A stretch of 64,000 nucleotides of DNA from Solobacterium sp. (GTDB lineage: Bacteria > Bacillota_I > Bacilli_A > Erysipelotrichales > Erysipelotrichaceae), in contig JAFWNG010000041.1 of assembly GCA_017510405.1 (NCBI GenBank), positions 1 through 64,000 on the forward strand. Direction: 5' to 3'. A program made the translations under genes and the position numbers. The first letter of the stretch is position 1, and every line of letters begins with the position of its first letter. Of the stretch, positions 54,553-63,457 are shown in pieces. A model generated the notes under the pieces. That model searched no databases, was not told where the DNA came from, and was given only the letters and a program-made list of their open reading frames with translations.

Positions 54553-55932
54553 TTAAGCACTCTGTTCCGCCGGTTTGGAAGCCCTTGACTTCCATGCGCC
54601 GCTGAGCAGATAGGTACCGCCGATGAAGAATGGTACAAGGCCGGATAATGCATTTCCATACCAGAAACCGCGGATGCCCCAGTTCCATACGATACCCAGC
54701 AGAAGCGCCAGGCCAATGCGGCATACGATGCCGTCCAGAAGCGCGACTGCCAGGTTCAGTTTGGAATTGCCCGAGCCGTTGATCAGCGCGAAGTTCGCCG
54801 GCCGCAGCATTGCGCCAAGATACTGGACCAGTGCGATCGGGATATAGGTAACTGCCATATCCAGTACCGCACGGTCGCTGGAGAACAGTCCGAACAGCCA
54901 TTCCGGATGGAATGCCGTGATCACTGCCATGATGCACGCCGGTATCGCTACGATCCACAGAGCATGGAAGACCACCTTCGGTACACGGTCTGTCTTTCCT
55001 GCGCCCAGTGCCTGCGCTACCATCGCGCCTCCGGCAGAAGAGATCGCCTGTGATACGACGCCGATCATCGTCTCCAGCTTTCTTGCGACACCGGTGACGG
55101 CAACGGCTGTCGTTCCGTACGTATTGACATAGGAATTGACAAACAGCATGGAGAATGTGATCGCGGCAGACTGGATGACCATGGGAATACCCAGGGACAG
55201 CAGCGGCCGGATCACGCCTCCGTATATGCGGAAATGATTCGGTTTGAAATCAAAGTGGATCTGTTCCCGGTTTCTGTACAGCAGCCGCAGGGCAAACAGG
55301 AAGCTCACACCCTGACCGATGACAGTCGCAAGCGCCGCTCCCATCGGTCCCATATGCAGCGGTCCGACAAACAGGATATCGAGAATGACATTGATGACAG
55401 ACGCAATGGCGATAAACTGGAACGGATGCCTGGAATCGCCCATGCCGCGCAGCACCGCCGACACGAGATTATATCCGTAGATGAAGAAGATGCCGTAGAT
55501 ACAGGTCACACTGTACTGTCTGGTATATTCCCAGATATCCTCCGGCGTATTCAGCCAGTTGATAATGCCTTTGTAGCTGAACAGGAAGATGATCATGATG
55601 ATGACCGCCAGACTCATCAGCAGCGTGAACAGGGTAGCAACCATCTCACCTACCCGGTCTCTGCGGTTCTCACCGACATAGCGTGAGATCAGGATCTGTC
55701 CTGCATTGGAGAATCCCATTGCCACAAATGTGATCAGCTGCAGCACTTCACCGCCGATGGATACCGCTGAAAGTCCCTGTGTACCCACAAATCTTCCGAC
55801 AACAATCATATCCACCATGTTGTAGATCATCTGCAGGAGTCCGGACAGCAGCAGCGGCAGTGCGAACCGGATCAGCGTACCCGGCACACTTCCTGTTGTA
55901 AGATCACGTATCAGTTCTTTTTCCTTCGCCAT
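54553..55932 (-). CDS. MATE family efflux transporter
   Basis: A 459-residue protein with about twelve membrane spans. It starts LTTGSVPGTLIRFALPLLLSG, then MVDMIVVGRFVGTQGLSAVS near residue 40, both typical of MATE/DinF exporters. A second half-repeat begins near LSLGIPMVIQSA (residue 235). It exports organic cations or drugs against sodium or protons; the substrate is unknown. It is monocistronic. Confidence 0.93.
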   Translation of the reverse strand: MAKEKELIRDLTTGSVPGTLIRFALPLLLSGLLQMIYNMVDMIVVGRFVGTQGLSAVSIGGEVLQLITFVAMGFSNAGQILISRYVGENRRDRVGEMVATLFTLLMSLAVIIMIIFLFSYKGIINWLNTPEDIWEYTRQYSVTCIYGIFFIYGYNLVSAVLRGMGDSRHPFQFIAIASVINVILDILFVGPLHMGPMGAALATVIGQGVSFLFALRLLYRNREQIHFDFKPNHFRIYGGVIRPLLSLGIPMVIQSAAITFSMLFVNSYVNTYGTTAVAVTGVARKLETMIGVVSQAISSAGGAMVAQALGAGKTDRVPKVVFHALWIVAIPACIMAVITAFHPEWLFGLFSSDRAVLDMAVTYIPIALVQYLGAMLRPANFALINGSGNSKLNLAVALLDGIVCRIGLALLLGIVWNWGIRGFWYGNALSGLVPFFIGGTYLLSGAWKSRASKPAEQSA

Positions 55933-55983
55933 ACGATTTCTCCTTATGCATCTATTGTACTGGACAATTTCCTGTTATGAGAC

Positions 55984-56011
55984 AAAAAAAGCATTCACGG
56001 GGGAATGCTTT
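55984..56011 (-). terminator. Rho-independent terminator of the CMD gene
   Basis: On the minus strand, AAAGCATTC / GAATGCTTT is followed by seven T, 9 bp after the stop codon. Confidence 0.85.
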
Positions 56012-56019
56012 CAGATGGC

Positions 56020-56787
56020 TTAACGGTACGCTTCGCTGTTTGCACCGTCGTATTTCGCGATCTGCATCAGTGCGGAAAGCGCGTACGGGAAGCCGGTATA
56101 CGGCATTGCCTGCACAACTGCCGCAGTGACTTCCTCCAGTGTATTGCCTGCTTTGACAGCACCGGCAATATGCGGCCGGATCTGTGTGGCGGCACCGATC
56201 GCGACGAGTGCGATCAGCGCATACAGTTCCTTGTCAGCATCGCTCAGTACGCCTCTTGTCGCATAATCGCCGAAGCCGCCTGCTGTCAGCATATGCGGAA
56301 CAAATTTTCCGAATTCACCCGGCAGTGACGCAAACACTTCTTTGACTTCATTGCCGTAGCGCGGAACCTGGATCTCTGCGCCTTTTTCTTCGCGTTCCTC
56401 ATATTTTACTGTTCCGGCAGCGGGCAGAGGCAGTTCAATACCGCGCTCTGTAAACACTTCGTTGACCGTGCTGACGGCATTCAGCGTACGCGGATAACCG
56501 ATGTACGGTGCGATCTGATAGATTGCCTCACGGATCTCGATCGGCTGGTTGCCGATATTCAGTGCAGCGTTTGCATGTGCTTTCAGCTGCGGCAGTGTCT
56601 GCAGACTGGAAAGAACAACTACGGTTACCATCTCCCGCTTCTTTTCGTCGATCACTCCGGTCGAGAATACTTCATCAAAGATCTGATTCTGCAGGATCTC
56701 ATACAGTTCCGGATCCTGCGGATGCGGACCAGGTTCGCCTCCGAATAACTTCTTCAGGTTCTCCTGTGCTTTTTTTGTGAGTGCCAT
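56020..56787 (-). CDS. Carboxymuconolactone decarboxylase family protein, two domains
   Basis: A 255-residue protein made of two CMD (AhpD-like) domains. The first has KREMVTVVVLSSLQTLPQLKAHANAALN near residues 50-78 and IGYPRTLNAVSTVNEVF; the second has ELYALIALVAIGAATQIRPHIAGA and TGFPYALSALMQIA. No cysteine occurs anywhere, so the CxxC peroxidase site of AhpD is absent. A lactone-decarboxylase-like or other enzymatic role is possible but not shown. The start follows AAGGAGAG. Confidence 0.9.
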   Translation of the reverse strand: MALTKKAQENLKKLFGGEPGPHPQDPELYEILQNQIFDEVFSTGVIDEKKREMVTVVVLSSLQTLPQLKAHANAALNIGNQPIEIREAIYQIAPYIGYPRTLNAVSTVNEVFTERGIELPLPAAGTVKYEEREEKGAEIQVPRYGNEVKEVFASLPGEFGKFVPHMLTAGGFGDYATRGVLSDADKELYALIALVAIGAATQIRPHIAGAVKAGNTLEEVTAAVVQAMPYTGFPYALSALMQIAKYDGANSEAYR

Positions 56788-56888
56788 TATTATCTCTCCT
56801 TACTTTTCTGTTATCTGTATTATAGCAAAAACAGGAAACAACATTCATCGTCTCCTGTCTATGTTTTGGCACATTCCAAAAGAAAAAG

Positions 56889-56961
56889 TGGAGGCTACAG
56901 GACTCGAACCTGCGACATCACCCCTGTGAAGGGTGCGCTCTCCCAACTGAGCTAAGCCTCC
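56889..56961 (-). tRNA. tRNA-Val (anticodon CAC)
   Basis: A complete cloverleaf on the minus strand: acceptor GGAGGCT / AGCCTCC, D arm GCTC...GAGC, anticodon stem CACCC / GGGTG around loop TTCACAG (U33, anticodon CAC), five-base variable loop, and T arm GCAGG-TTCGAGT-CCTGT. The discriminator is A and the CCA end is not encoded. It reads GUG codons. Confidence 0.93.
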
Positions 56962-56971
56962 GTGCCTGTAT

Positions 56972-56980
56972 ATTGTAGCA
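56972..56980 (-). promoter_or_regulatory. Extended -10 promoter of tRNA-Val
   Basis: The minus strand reads TGCTACAAT, an extended -10 ending 11 bp before the tRNA 5' end, in the right place for a short leader. Confidence 0.55.
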
Positions 56981-56990
56981 CATTATTGAA

Positions 56991-57023
56991 GGGACGGCAG
57001 AAAAACCGTCCCTTCTCTTTTTT
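56991..57023. terminator. Hairpin between rhodanese gene and tRNA
   Basis: GGGACGG / CCGTCCC with an eight-base loop. The plus-side tract TTCTCTTTTTT is strong. The minus-side tract is weak (TTCAATAAT), though the minus gene ending at 57023 is the one that needs it. Confidence 0.5.
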
Positions 57024-57757
57024 CACTCACTGTATACCAGCGTAAATTCCGTTTGCAGGCCGTTCTTTTCCAGCATATATTCACCGGAGTCGATGTCTTT
57101 TGCACCGGCAAGGCTGCATTTGATCTCTTTGGACTCCCCGGGTGCCAGTTCATAGGCGATCATGATCCACATGCGTTCCTCTTCCCATTCCACGCTCTTC
57201 CACTCAGATGCGTCTTTCCGGTACAGTTCAAACGGTTCTCCATAGGAGAATGGTTCACTGCTGTTATTTGTGATCACCGCAGTCAGCGCGTCTTTGTCAA
57301 AACCGGTGACTTCGAATACGATGCCGTTCTGCTCTTTCGCTTCTGTGCGGTCCAGCATAAGTACAGGATCGAATGCACTTTCTGTTTTACCGGTCCATGT
57401 CATGATCCCGCCGAATTCACGGATATCGGTATAACCCATGTCTGCCAGTTTCTGCGCTGCCTGTTTGGAGCGGTTGCCCGAACGGCAGTAAACAAGGATC
57501 GTCTGTGACTTGTCCGGCAGCTGTGACGGAGGTGTGGTATTGATATGTTCATTGGGAATACAGATCGCACCGGGAATATGACTTTCGTTATATTCATCCA
57601 GGGTGCGTACATCCAGCAGGATGTACCCGGTCTCTTCTTCCATGATGCGCATGGCTTCTTCCTGTGTGATCTGCTGGAAGGAAGCTGCGCTGCTCTTTGC
57701 CCCGGAGCAGCCTGCCAGCAGTGCCAAGGCCAGCAGTCCTGTAAAAGCCTTATTCAT
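57023..57757 (-). CDS. Rhodanese-domain lipoprotein with Ig-like C-terminus
   Basis: A 244-residue lipoprotein from the ATG at 57757, 8 nt after AAAGGA. The signal MNKAFTGLLALALLAGC ends in a lipobox (LAGC). A rhodanese domain follows (residues about 30-125), with LLDVRTLDEYNESHIPGA and the active-site loop YCRSGNRSKQAA. The last 100 residues resemble a bacterial Ig-like domain (AVITNNSSEPFSYGEPFEL). It is an extracellular sulfurtransferase-like protein; the substrate is unknown. It overlaps the HAD gene by 8 bp. Confidence 0.88.
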   Translation of the reverse strand: MNKAFTGLLALALLAGCSGAKSSAASFQQITQEEAMRIMEEETGYILLDVRTLDEYNESHIPGAICIPNEHINTTPPSQLPDKSQTILVYCRSGNRSKQAAQKLADMGYTDIREFGGIMTWTGKTESAFDPVLMLDRTEAKEQNGIVFEVTGFDKDALTAVITNNSSEPFSYGEPFELYRKDASEWKSVEWEEERMWIMIAYELAPGESKEIKCSLAGAKDIDSGEYMLEKNGLQTEFTLVYSE

Positions 57758-58580
57758 CGGACGGTTCCTTTCTGATGTACTCCCGCAGGAATATACCGAT
57801 GCCGTCTTCGTCATTGGACGGCGCTGTGTAGCGGCTTACCGCTTTGACGCGTTCATCGGCGTTGCCCATTGCCACACCGACATAATCCCGTATCATTTCA
57901 TAGTCATTCATCATGTCGCCGAATGTCATGATCTCTTCTTTGTCCAGTCCCAGTTTCTCCGCCATGATGGCGATGCCTCTGGATTTGGTCAGCTCCGGAT
58001 TGACGCATTCGCTGCGGTCGCCTGCCGAGCGGAACATGCGGTAATAGACAGGTGCCGGCATGGCTTCGTAATGCGCAGTAATGCGGTCCAGTTCCTCCGG
58101 TTCCGCAGTCAGGAGCGCTTTCGGCAGCTGCTGTGTCTCATAGCCTTTCAGACCATCCACCACCAGGGAGAAACGGTTGAGAAGCGCGGTCTTTTCCGAA
58201 CGTTCATCCTGGTAAAGCACATGGTAGGTCTCTTCGTCATAGATACCGAGATTAAACTGGAAATCCCGGAAGTTCTCCTGCATCTCGGTCAGCGCGCGGC
58301 CGTCCATGGCAAGTACAGAGGTCATTTCACCGGTACGGCAGTCAAGCACTGCAGCGCCGTTGAAGCCCATAATCAGATCTGTCGCATCCGCGATGCCCCA
58401 TTCATGGACAAGATGGCGGACAGCATAAGGGGATCTGCCGCTGGCAATACCGAACAGAATGCCCTGTTCACGCAGATACCCGATCTCTTCCCGAGTAACC
58501 GGCATGACGTTTTTCTGACTGTCCAGAAGCGTGCCGTCGACGTCCGCCAGGATCAGCCGGATGTTTTCTTTGACTCTCAT
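57750..58580 (-). CDS. Cof-type HAD-IIB family phosphatase
   Basis: A 276-residue HAD hydrolase with the nucleophile motif LADVDGTLLDS (D13, D15), the threonine/serine motif GIASGRSPYAV near residue 60, lysine in LTKSRGIAIMAEKLG, and the last acids in TFGDMMNDYEMI. It is of the IIB cap type and dephosphorylates sugar or nucleotide phosphates. It overlaps the rhodanese gene and follows a membrane protein gene by 22 bp. Confidence 0.93.
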   Translation of the reverse strand: MRVKENIRLILADVDGTLLDSQKNVMPVTREEIGYLREQGILFGIASGRSPYAVRHLVHEWGIADATDLIMGFNGAAVLDCRTGEMTSVLAMDGRALTEMQENFRDFQFNLGIYDEETYHVLYQDERSEKTALLNRFSLVVDGLKGYETQQLPKALLTAEPEELDRITAHYEAMPAPVYYRMFRSAGDRSECVNPELTKSRGIAIMAEKLGLDKEEIMTFGDMMNDYEMIRDYVGVAMGNADERVKAVSRYTAPSNDEDGIGIFLREYIRKEPSDE

Positions 58581-58602
58581 AAATCTCTCCGTTACATATT
58601 TC

Positions 58603-59253
58603 TTATATACGCAGTCCGGCAGTCATCAGGACAAGCGCAAACAGCACAAATCCCATTCCCAGCGGTCCGACGATCCGGAATCCCCGTTTTTTCAGGAAGT
58701 ACAGGATCAGTGTAGCGAATATCGGGTTGAAGAATGCCATGAACACCGGTACGTCCAGTGCACCGGCAAAGATCGCCCATGTCACGATGACCGTTGTACC
58801 GAAAATCAGGGACGCGGCACTGATCACGGACGGCAGCTGCGCATGTTTGCCAACTGCGTCCACCGCTGCAGAGGCATCCTGTTCACTGACTTTTCCCGCC
58901 ACTGCCCGGTATACCAGCGGTCTGGTACAGGCATCCGCATGGAACAGCAGTCCTGTATAGCAGCCGATCGCTGTATTGATCTTCAGTGCCAGCCCAAGAC
59001 CAGGCGCTTTCATGCCGATGAGTTCTCCCAGCATCCACATGGTCAGATACGTACCCGGCTGACCGAGGAAAGACAGCCAGAACGCAGTTGTAAAGTGGCT
59101 TTCCGGGACCTTTGTCCACCAGGGTGCGATCCGGCTGACATTATCCGAACCGGGATCCCCCTTTTCGCCGGAATACGCCAGCGGTACGTCCGCCAGCGCA
59201 CAGAGCAGTCCGCTGACCACACCGACGATCCCAATGATCACGTAACGATTCAT
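58603..59253 (-). CDS. Integral membrane protein of unknown function
   Basis: A 216-residue protein with five or six hydrophobic segments. The first loop (GEKGDPGSDNVSRIAPWWTKVPESHF) and a central HADACTRPLVYRAVAGKVSEQDA loop are polar and rich in conserved-looking W, H and C residues. I do not recognise a named family. It sits between the AmrS and HAD genes with tight spacing, so it is probably in one operon with them. Confidence 0.8.
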   Translation of the reverse strand: MNRYVIIGIVGVVSGLLCALADVPLAYSGEKGDPGSDNVSRIAPWWTKVPESHFTTAFWLSFLGQPGTYLTMWMLGELIGMKAPGLGLALKINTAIGCYTGLLFHADACTRPLVYRAVAGKVSEQDASAAVDAVGKHAQLPSVISAASLIFGTTVIVTWAIFAGALDVPVFMAFFNPIFATLILYFLKKRGFRIVGPLGMGFVLFALVLMTAGLRI

Positions 59254-59268
59254 GTCCTCACTCCGTTT

Positions 59269-60087
59269 CTAAACATTGCCAAGCAGCACAGTGTCCAGGT
59301 ATTCTTCCGCTGCCTTCTTCATTTCGCGCATCCGTACGATGTCCGTTGCCGGTATGCTGTACCGGTAGCGAGGAAAATACCGCGACAGGTGCAGAACGAT
59401 CTTCCGGTCCAGCGACGCCAGCCAGCGCGCTTCCTCGCGGATCCATTCCGTACGGTCGTTTTTGCCGGGAATGACCAGTGTCGTGACTTCCACATGACAC
59501 TTCTGCTGCGCACGTTCAATGGTATGTTTTACAGTATCATAATCACCGTGCAGTTCCCGGTAGAACGCTCTGTCTCCCTTCAGATCGATATTCATCGCAT
59601 CGACATACGGAAGCAGTTCTTCCAGTATATCTTCCGATACGCACCCATTCGTCACAAGAACGATCTTCTGTCCGAAGGGCTTTACCAGTTCCGCTGTATC
59701 ACGGATGTATTCCCATCCGATCGTCGGTTCATTGTAGGTAAATGCGATACCGATGCTTTCCGTATGCTTCAGAGCGATCCCGGCCAGTTCAGCAGGACTG
59801 ATCTCGTAATAGCTGCTGTCATTTTCCCCATGCATGGAGATCGTATGATTCTGACAGAACGGACAGGCAAAATTACACCCGAAGCTGCCGGCAGACAGGA
59901 TCCACGAGCCGGGATAGAAGTGTGCCAGCGGTTTCTTTTCAATTGGATCGATGGCAAGGGATGTCAGTTTTCCGTAATTCAGCGGTACACTCTGACCATT
60001 GCGGTTTCCCCGGGCTCTGCACGCACCGGTTCCCCCTTCCGGGATATGACAGTGGTGCGGGCATACCGGACAGATGATCTCAGACAT
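59269..60087 (-). CDS. amrS: AmmeMemoRadiSam system radical SAM enzyme
   Basis: A 272-residue radical SAM protein. The iron-sulfur motif is C71-x3-C75-x2-C78 in GCNFACPFCQNH. An extra N-terminal cysteine set (CPVCPHHC, then GACRARGNR) is typical of the family. FTYNEPTIGWEYIRDT and VTNGCVSEDILEELLPYVDAM are further markers. It overlaps the MEMO/AMMECR1 gene by 8 bp, the usual partnership. The physiological reaction is not well defined. Confidence 0.93.
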   Translation of the reverse strand: MSEIICPVCPHHCHIPEGGTGACRARGNRNGQSVPLNYGKLTSLAIDPIEKKPLAHFYPGSWILSAGSFGCNFACPFCQNHTISMHGENDSSYYEISPAELAGIALKHTESIGIAFTYNEPTIGWEYIRDTAELVKPFGQKIVLVTNGCVSEDILEELLPYVDAMNIDLKGDRAFYRELHGDYDTVKHTIERAQQKCHVEVTTLVIPGKNDRTEWIREEARWLASLDRKIVLHLSRYFPRYRYSIPATDIVRMREMKKAAEEYLDTVLLGNV

Positions 60088-61465
60088 GCCGGATCACCTC
60101 GAAGCGTTCCAGTACAAGATCATCGTCTGCGGGATCGATGCCTCCCTTGCGGCAGGCAATGCTGATCTGTTCCGCAATGGTATCCACGCCTTCCAGATCC
60201 GGCAGAAGCAGTCCCCGGCGTCCGCGGCATGTGCAGATGACCCCGTATTTCCGGACATCCAGATACGTTTCATCCGGGATGCGCTCCGGTTCCGTGAGTA
60301 CATCCACGCTGATCTCCAGCCAGGGGAGTTCATTCACGGTCACCGGGGAAAAACGCGGATCCCGCGCGCAGGCACTGATGCCGTTGCGGATGATCTCCTC
60401 AGCGATGCAGTCCTGCACCGGCAGGATCGTTCCGATACAGCCGCGCAGATCACCATGCATGTGCAGCGATACAAATACGCCTGCCTGCTTTTCCAGCATT
60501 TCTTCCGGCAGATCACGCGGGATCGGCAGAACGGTACGGGTACGTACCCAGCGCTCCACAGATGCACGCGCCAGTTTCACATAGGCATCGCTGTCCGCCG
60601 TTTTCTGTTCCAGCCGGGCAAGCTGTTCTTCCTCATACTTCTGCAGGAACCGCCTGTTTTCATCGGTTCCATCGATATCATAGGTAACGATGCCGTAGCC
60701 GACACCAAAGGTCGCTTCATGAGACAGCACATGCGGCGTTACCCGCATACCGTCCAGTATGCCTGCCAGGATAACAAATGCGCGATGGCCGCACTCCTGC
60801 GCCTGATGCAGGAATTCCGGAGAATATTCCAGCAGTTCACCAAATGCCGCGCTTCCCATCGTGCGCATGATCTTTTCATCGTATTCCGGTCCGGCCGGAT
60901 CCAGCCCGTACGGACCGTCTTCCTTCTGACAGTGGGAAAGATCTCCGCTCGCGATCACGGCAACGCGTCTTCCCAGCTGTTCCGCTGTCTTCGCAATGAC
61001 CTGGCCGAAGCGGTAGTGTTCGCTGAGCGGCTGTCCGCTGAGACCGATCCTTACAAGTTTATAGTCGGTATACAGCGGATCCAGGAAATACAGCGGCACC
61101 ATGGTTCCGTGGTCCAGCTGCGGTTCCCGGTCATAGTCCGTTCCGCCCGCGATCCCTTCTTCTTCCAGATTTCGGCTCAGTGTTTCAGTAAATACCTGAT
61201 CATATTCTTTGCGGAATTTCACCTGCCCGGCATGAAACTGCCGGAAGCTTCCTCTTCCCTCTTTTCCGGAAGAGATCTGGAAGTAATCCCGGTACATGAT
61301 GGCATGCGGAGAGAGTACGATGACCGTTTCCGGCTTCGCGTCTGCGATCTCTCTGCAGGCCTGTGTATAGGCGTCCAGTGTATCCTGTATCTCATATTCC
61401 CTGCCCATTCCGATCTCATGCACGGCAAGCGGCGGATGCGGCACCATGACAGCTTTTACGATCAT
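60080..61465 (-). CDS. MEMO1-AMMECR1 fusion (AmmeMemoRadiSam A and B)
   Basis: About 461 residues from the ATG at 61465, which follows GAGGG by 7 nt. Residues about 1-265 are a MEMO/DODA-type dioxygenase fold, with VPHPPLAVHEIG, VIVLSPHAIMYRD and IASGDLSHC. Residues about 285-455 are AMMECR1, with the signature FVSLHMHGDLRGCIGTILP. The two proteins are separate in many genomes. It precedes amrS in the operon, and its start lies 70 bp from the convergent-side terminator region. Confidence 0.93.
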   Translation of the reverse strand: MIVKAVMVPHPPLAVHEIGMGREYEIQDTLDAYTQACREIADAKPETVIVLSPHAIMYRDYFQISSGKEGRGSFRQFHAGQVKFRKEYDQVFTETLSRNLEEEGIAGGTDYDREPQLDHGTMVPLYFLDPLYTDYKLVRIGLSGQPLSEHYRFGQVIAKTAEQLGRRVAVIASGDLSHCQKEDGPYGLDPAGPEYDEKIMRTMGSAAFGELLEYSPEFLHQAQECGHRAFVILAGILDGMRVTPHVLSHEATFGVGYGIVTYDIDGTDENRRFLQKYEEEQLARLEQKTADSDAYVKLARASVERWVRTRTVLPIPRDLPEEMLEKQAGVFVSLHMHGDLRGCIGTILPVQDCIAEEIIRNGISACARDPRFSPVTVNELPWLEISVDVLTEPERIPDETYLDVRKYGVICTCRGRRGLLLPDLEGVDTIAEQISIACRKGGIDPADDDLVLERFEVIRHV

Positions 61466-61512
61466 TATCTTACCCTCACATCTTTCTTCCTTCATTGTAG
61501 CAGGAAGCCGGT

Positions 61513-61557
61513 AAAAAAGGCATGGGCCTGCAGCCTTACAGGCTGTGGATCCATGCC
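61513..61557 (-). terminator. Terminator at the end of the MerR operon
   Basis: On the minus strand, GGCATGG / CCATGCC encloses a second stem CAGCC / GGCTG and is followed by six T. The hairpin includes the stop codon of the hydrolase gene. Confidence 0.85.
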
Positions 61558-62456
61558 GCGATATCGCCGGTTACGTTGTCAGGTATATGCTTTTCTGTCC
61601 TCACATCTTTACTTGCTTTCAGGATCGTACGTGCTGTGGAGGGTACGAAGAGATGGCTGAGACCCGGATACAGACGGTATGTGACATTTTCCCGGTCCTT
61701 CAACACTTCTTTCCAGACCGCATAGTCTTTCGTCGCGGATACCTGGGCGTCGTTTTCTCCCTGCATGATCAGCAGCGGCTTCGCAGTCGCGTTGAGATAT
61801 TCCGCCGGGGAATGCAGTCCCATTTCCTTGAAATACCACAGGGTCGTACCACCGCCGAATTTCTTCTGCTTCGCTGTCTCTTCATCCATGGCATCCAGTC
61901 CACTCAGCTGTTTTTCGAACTTTCTGAGCTGTCTGCCGACGATCCACTTCATCAGGCCTCTGCTGTCGTCACGGATCTCACTCACCTGCCGCAGCAGCAG
62001 TTCTTCCATACGTCCGGGGATGCCTGCCATCATGATGATGCCGGCAAAGTCACCGCCTTCCGCGTCAATGCGTCCGGCAAGCATCGCACCCATGCTGTGG
62101 CCGATGATGAATACCTTCTGCGGGTCGATGCGGGGATCGTTTTTCAACAGCTGTGAAGCCAGGATGGCATCTTCGATCGTTTCTTCCTTTACAGTGATCA
62201 GTCCCGCTTTCATCATGCGGCGGGCATGTTTGTACGGACGCTTGTCATACCGCAGGGTCGCTACGCCATTCCGTGCAAGTCCGTATGCAATGTCCCGGAA
62301 CGGCCTGATCTTGCCGATCCTTTCGTCTTTATCGCTTGTTCCGCTGCCGTGTACCAGTACTGCGGCAGGGTACGGTCCATCACCGTCCGGTAATACCAGT
62401 TCCGCGGAAAGCGGATAATCCGTTCCTTCCCCGAGGATCAGTGCTTCAGTTTTCAT
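61536..62456 (-). CDS. Alpha/beta hydrolase, esterase or peptidase-like
   Basis: A 306-residue hydrolase. The oxyanion region is VLVHGSGTSDKDERIG near residue 33, the nucleophile serine is in FIIGHSMGAMLAG near residue 118, and the C-terminal acid and histidine lie in MQGENDAQVSATKD and PGLSHLFVPS. There is no signal peptide, so it is cytoplasmic. Its start overlaps the YbjQ-like gene by 11 bp. Substrate is unknown. Confidence 0.92.
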   Translation of the reverse strand: MKTEALILGEGTDYPLSAELVLPDGDGPYPAAVLVHGSGTSDKDERIGKIRPFRDIAYGLARNGVATLRYDKRPYKHARRMMKAGLITVKEETIEDAILASQLLKNDPRIDPQKVFIIGHSMGAMLAGRIDAEGGDFAGIIMMAGIPGRMEELLLRQVSEIRDDSRGLMKWIVGRQLRKFEKQLSGLDAMDEETAKQKKFGGGTTLWYFKEMGLHSPAEYLNATAKPLLIMQGENDAQVSATKDYAVWKEVLKDRENVTYRLYPGLSHLFVPSTARTILKASKDVRTEKHIPDNVTGDIAAWIHSL

Positions 62457-62772
62457 CGTCTGTCACAAAGCGTACCGCTGTTCCGTACGCCACCACTTCC
62501 GCAGCACCCTGCATCATCTGCGCAGAGCCGTAGCGCACGCCGATGACCGCGTCCGCTTCCAGTTCCATCGCTTCGTCCACCATCCGCTTCACAGCGATCT
62601 GTCTGGCTTCATTCAGCATTTCCGTATACGCGACGATCTCGCCGCCGACCAGTGTTTTCATACCGGCCATGAAGTCCTTTCCGAAATGCTTGGTCTGTAC
62701 GACCGCTCCTTTTACCATTCCGAGCGCTTCGATCTTCTGTCCCGGAATATAATCAATACTTAGCAGCTTCAT
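62446..62772 (-). CDS. YbjQ/UPF0145 family protein
   Basis: A 108-residue protein from the ATG at 62772 after AAAGGAG. The family pattern is clear: GMVKGAVVQTKHFGKDF, then MLNEARQIAVKRMVDEAMELEADAVIGVRY near residues 50-80, and VVAYGTAV at the end. Relatives form small oligomers of unknown function. It lies between a membrane MerR gene and a hydrolase gene, overlapping both. Confidence 0.93.
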   Translation of the reverse strand: MKLLSIDYIPGQKIEALGMVKGAVVQTKHFGKDFMAGMKTLVGGEIVAYTEMLNEARQIAVKRMVDEAMELEADAVIGVRYGSAQMMQGAAEVVAYGTAVRFVTDDEN

Positions 62773-63403
62773 CTTCTTCTCCTTTCCGGATCTCACGGAT
62801 CCTCTGAATCAGCACGGCGATCACACCGACAGTCACTGCCGCCGGTATGCAGAGAACAACGATCAGTACCGGAAGCGAAAGCGGATCCTGTGTATTTCCA
62901 TAAAGGATCAGCCCTGTCATCAGAGCCATGAGCAGGATCATGAGCAGTGCTCCGGCCACGGAACCCAATGTCTTCTTCCGGTGGATGTCCGTTACATTTA
63001 CATCCATGAATTCCATTCCTTTCTTTTCCATACGGACAAGATCTTCCAGACAGGTATCGATATCCAGGTCCGCCAGTGTCTTTCCCTGCTCCGCCCGTTC
63101 GATCAGACTGTCGGTCACAGCACAGAGCCCGTCCAGATTTCTTTTCTGCTGTTCGTATGCGTGTCTCTGCTTATGCAGGCACACTTCCAGCGTCTCACTG
63201 CCGTCCAGGACCCGGCGGATCTCTTCGATCGGCACAAACAGCCTGCGCAGGAATTTGATCTGTTTGAGCCTCTCGATATCTTCCGCGTCGTATTCCCGGT
63301 ATCCGTTCTCCGCACGTTTTACTGTCAGCAGTCCCTCTTCTTCATAGAAGCGGATATTCTTCCGGGTAATGCCGACAAGTTCTTCTACTGTCCGTATCTT
63401 CAT
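62753..63403 (-). CDS. Membrane-anchored MerR family regulator
   Basis: A 216-residue protein. The N-terminal MerR HTH starts IRTVEELVGITRKNIRFYEEEGLL and continues NGYREYDAEDIERLKQIKFLR. A coiled coil occupies residues about 80-130. Two membrane spans follow at about 148-168 and 178-200, which is unusual for the family. It heads an operon with YbjQ-like and hydrolase genes. The promoter has a 19-bp spacer and dyad typical of MerR control, suggesting autoregulation. Confidence 0.92.
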   Translation of the reverse strand: MKIRTVEELVGITRKNIRFYEEEGLLTVKRAENGYREYDAEDIERLKQIKFLRRLFVPIEEIRRVLDGSETLEVCLHKQRHAYEQQKRNLDGLCAVTDSLIERAEQGKTLADLDIDTCLEDLVRMEKKGMEFMDVNVTDIHRKKTLGSVAGALLMILLMALMTGLILYGNTQDPLSLPVLIVVLCIPAAVTVGVIAVLIQRIREIRKGEEDEAAKY

Positions 63404-63426
63404 ATAAATGCCCTGTCTTCATGCCT

Positions 63427-63457
63427 TTTATACAGCTTCCACCAACGGGAAGGTCAA
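63427..63457 (-). promoter_or_regulatory. MerR-type promoter with 19-bp spacer
   Basis: The minus strand has TTGACC and TATAAA separated by 19 bp instead of 17. The spacer holds the dyad CTTCC-N7-GGAAG (63436-63452). This is the classic layout of promoters untwisted by MerR proteins. Confidence 0.7.

Noticed and set aside
56889-56961. tRNA-His (GTG) on the plus strand
   Set aside because: GTG appears only on the complement. The minus strand folds correctly, with U33 before anticodon CAC.
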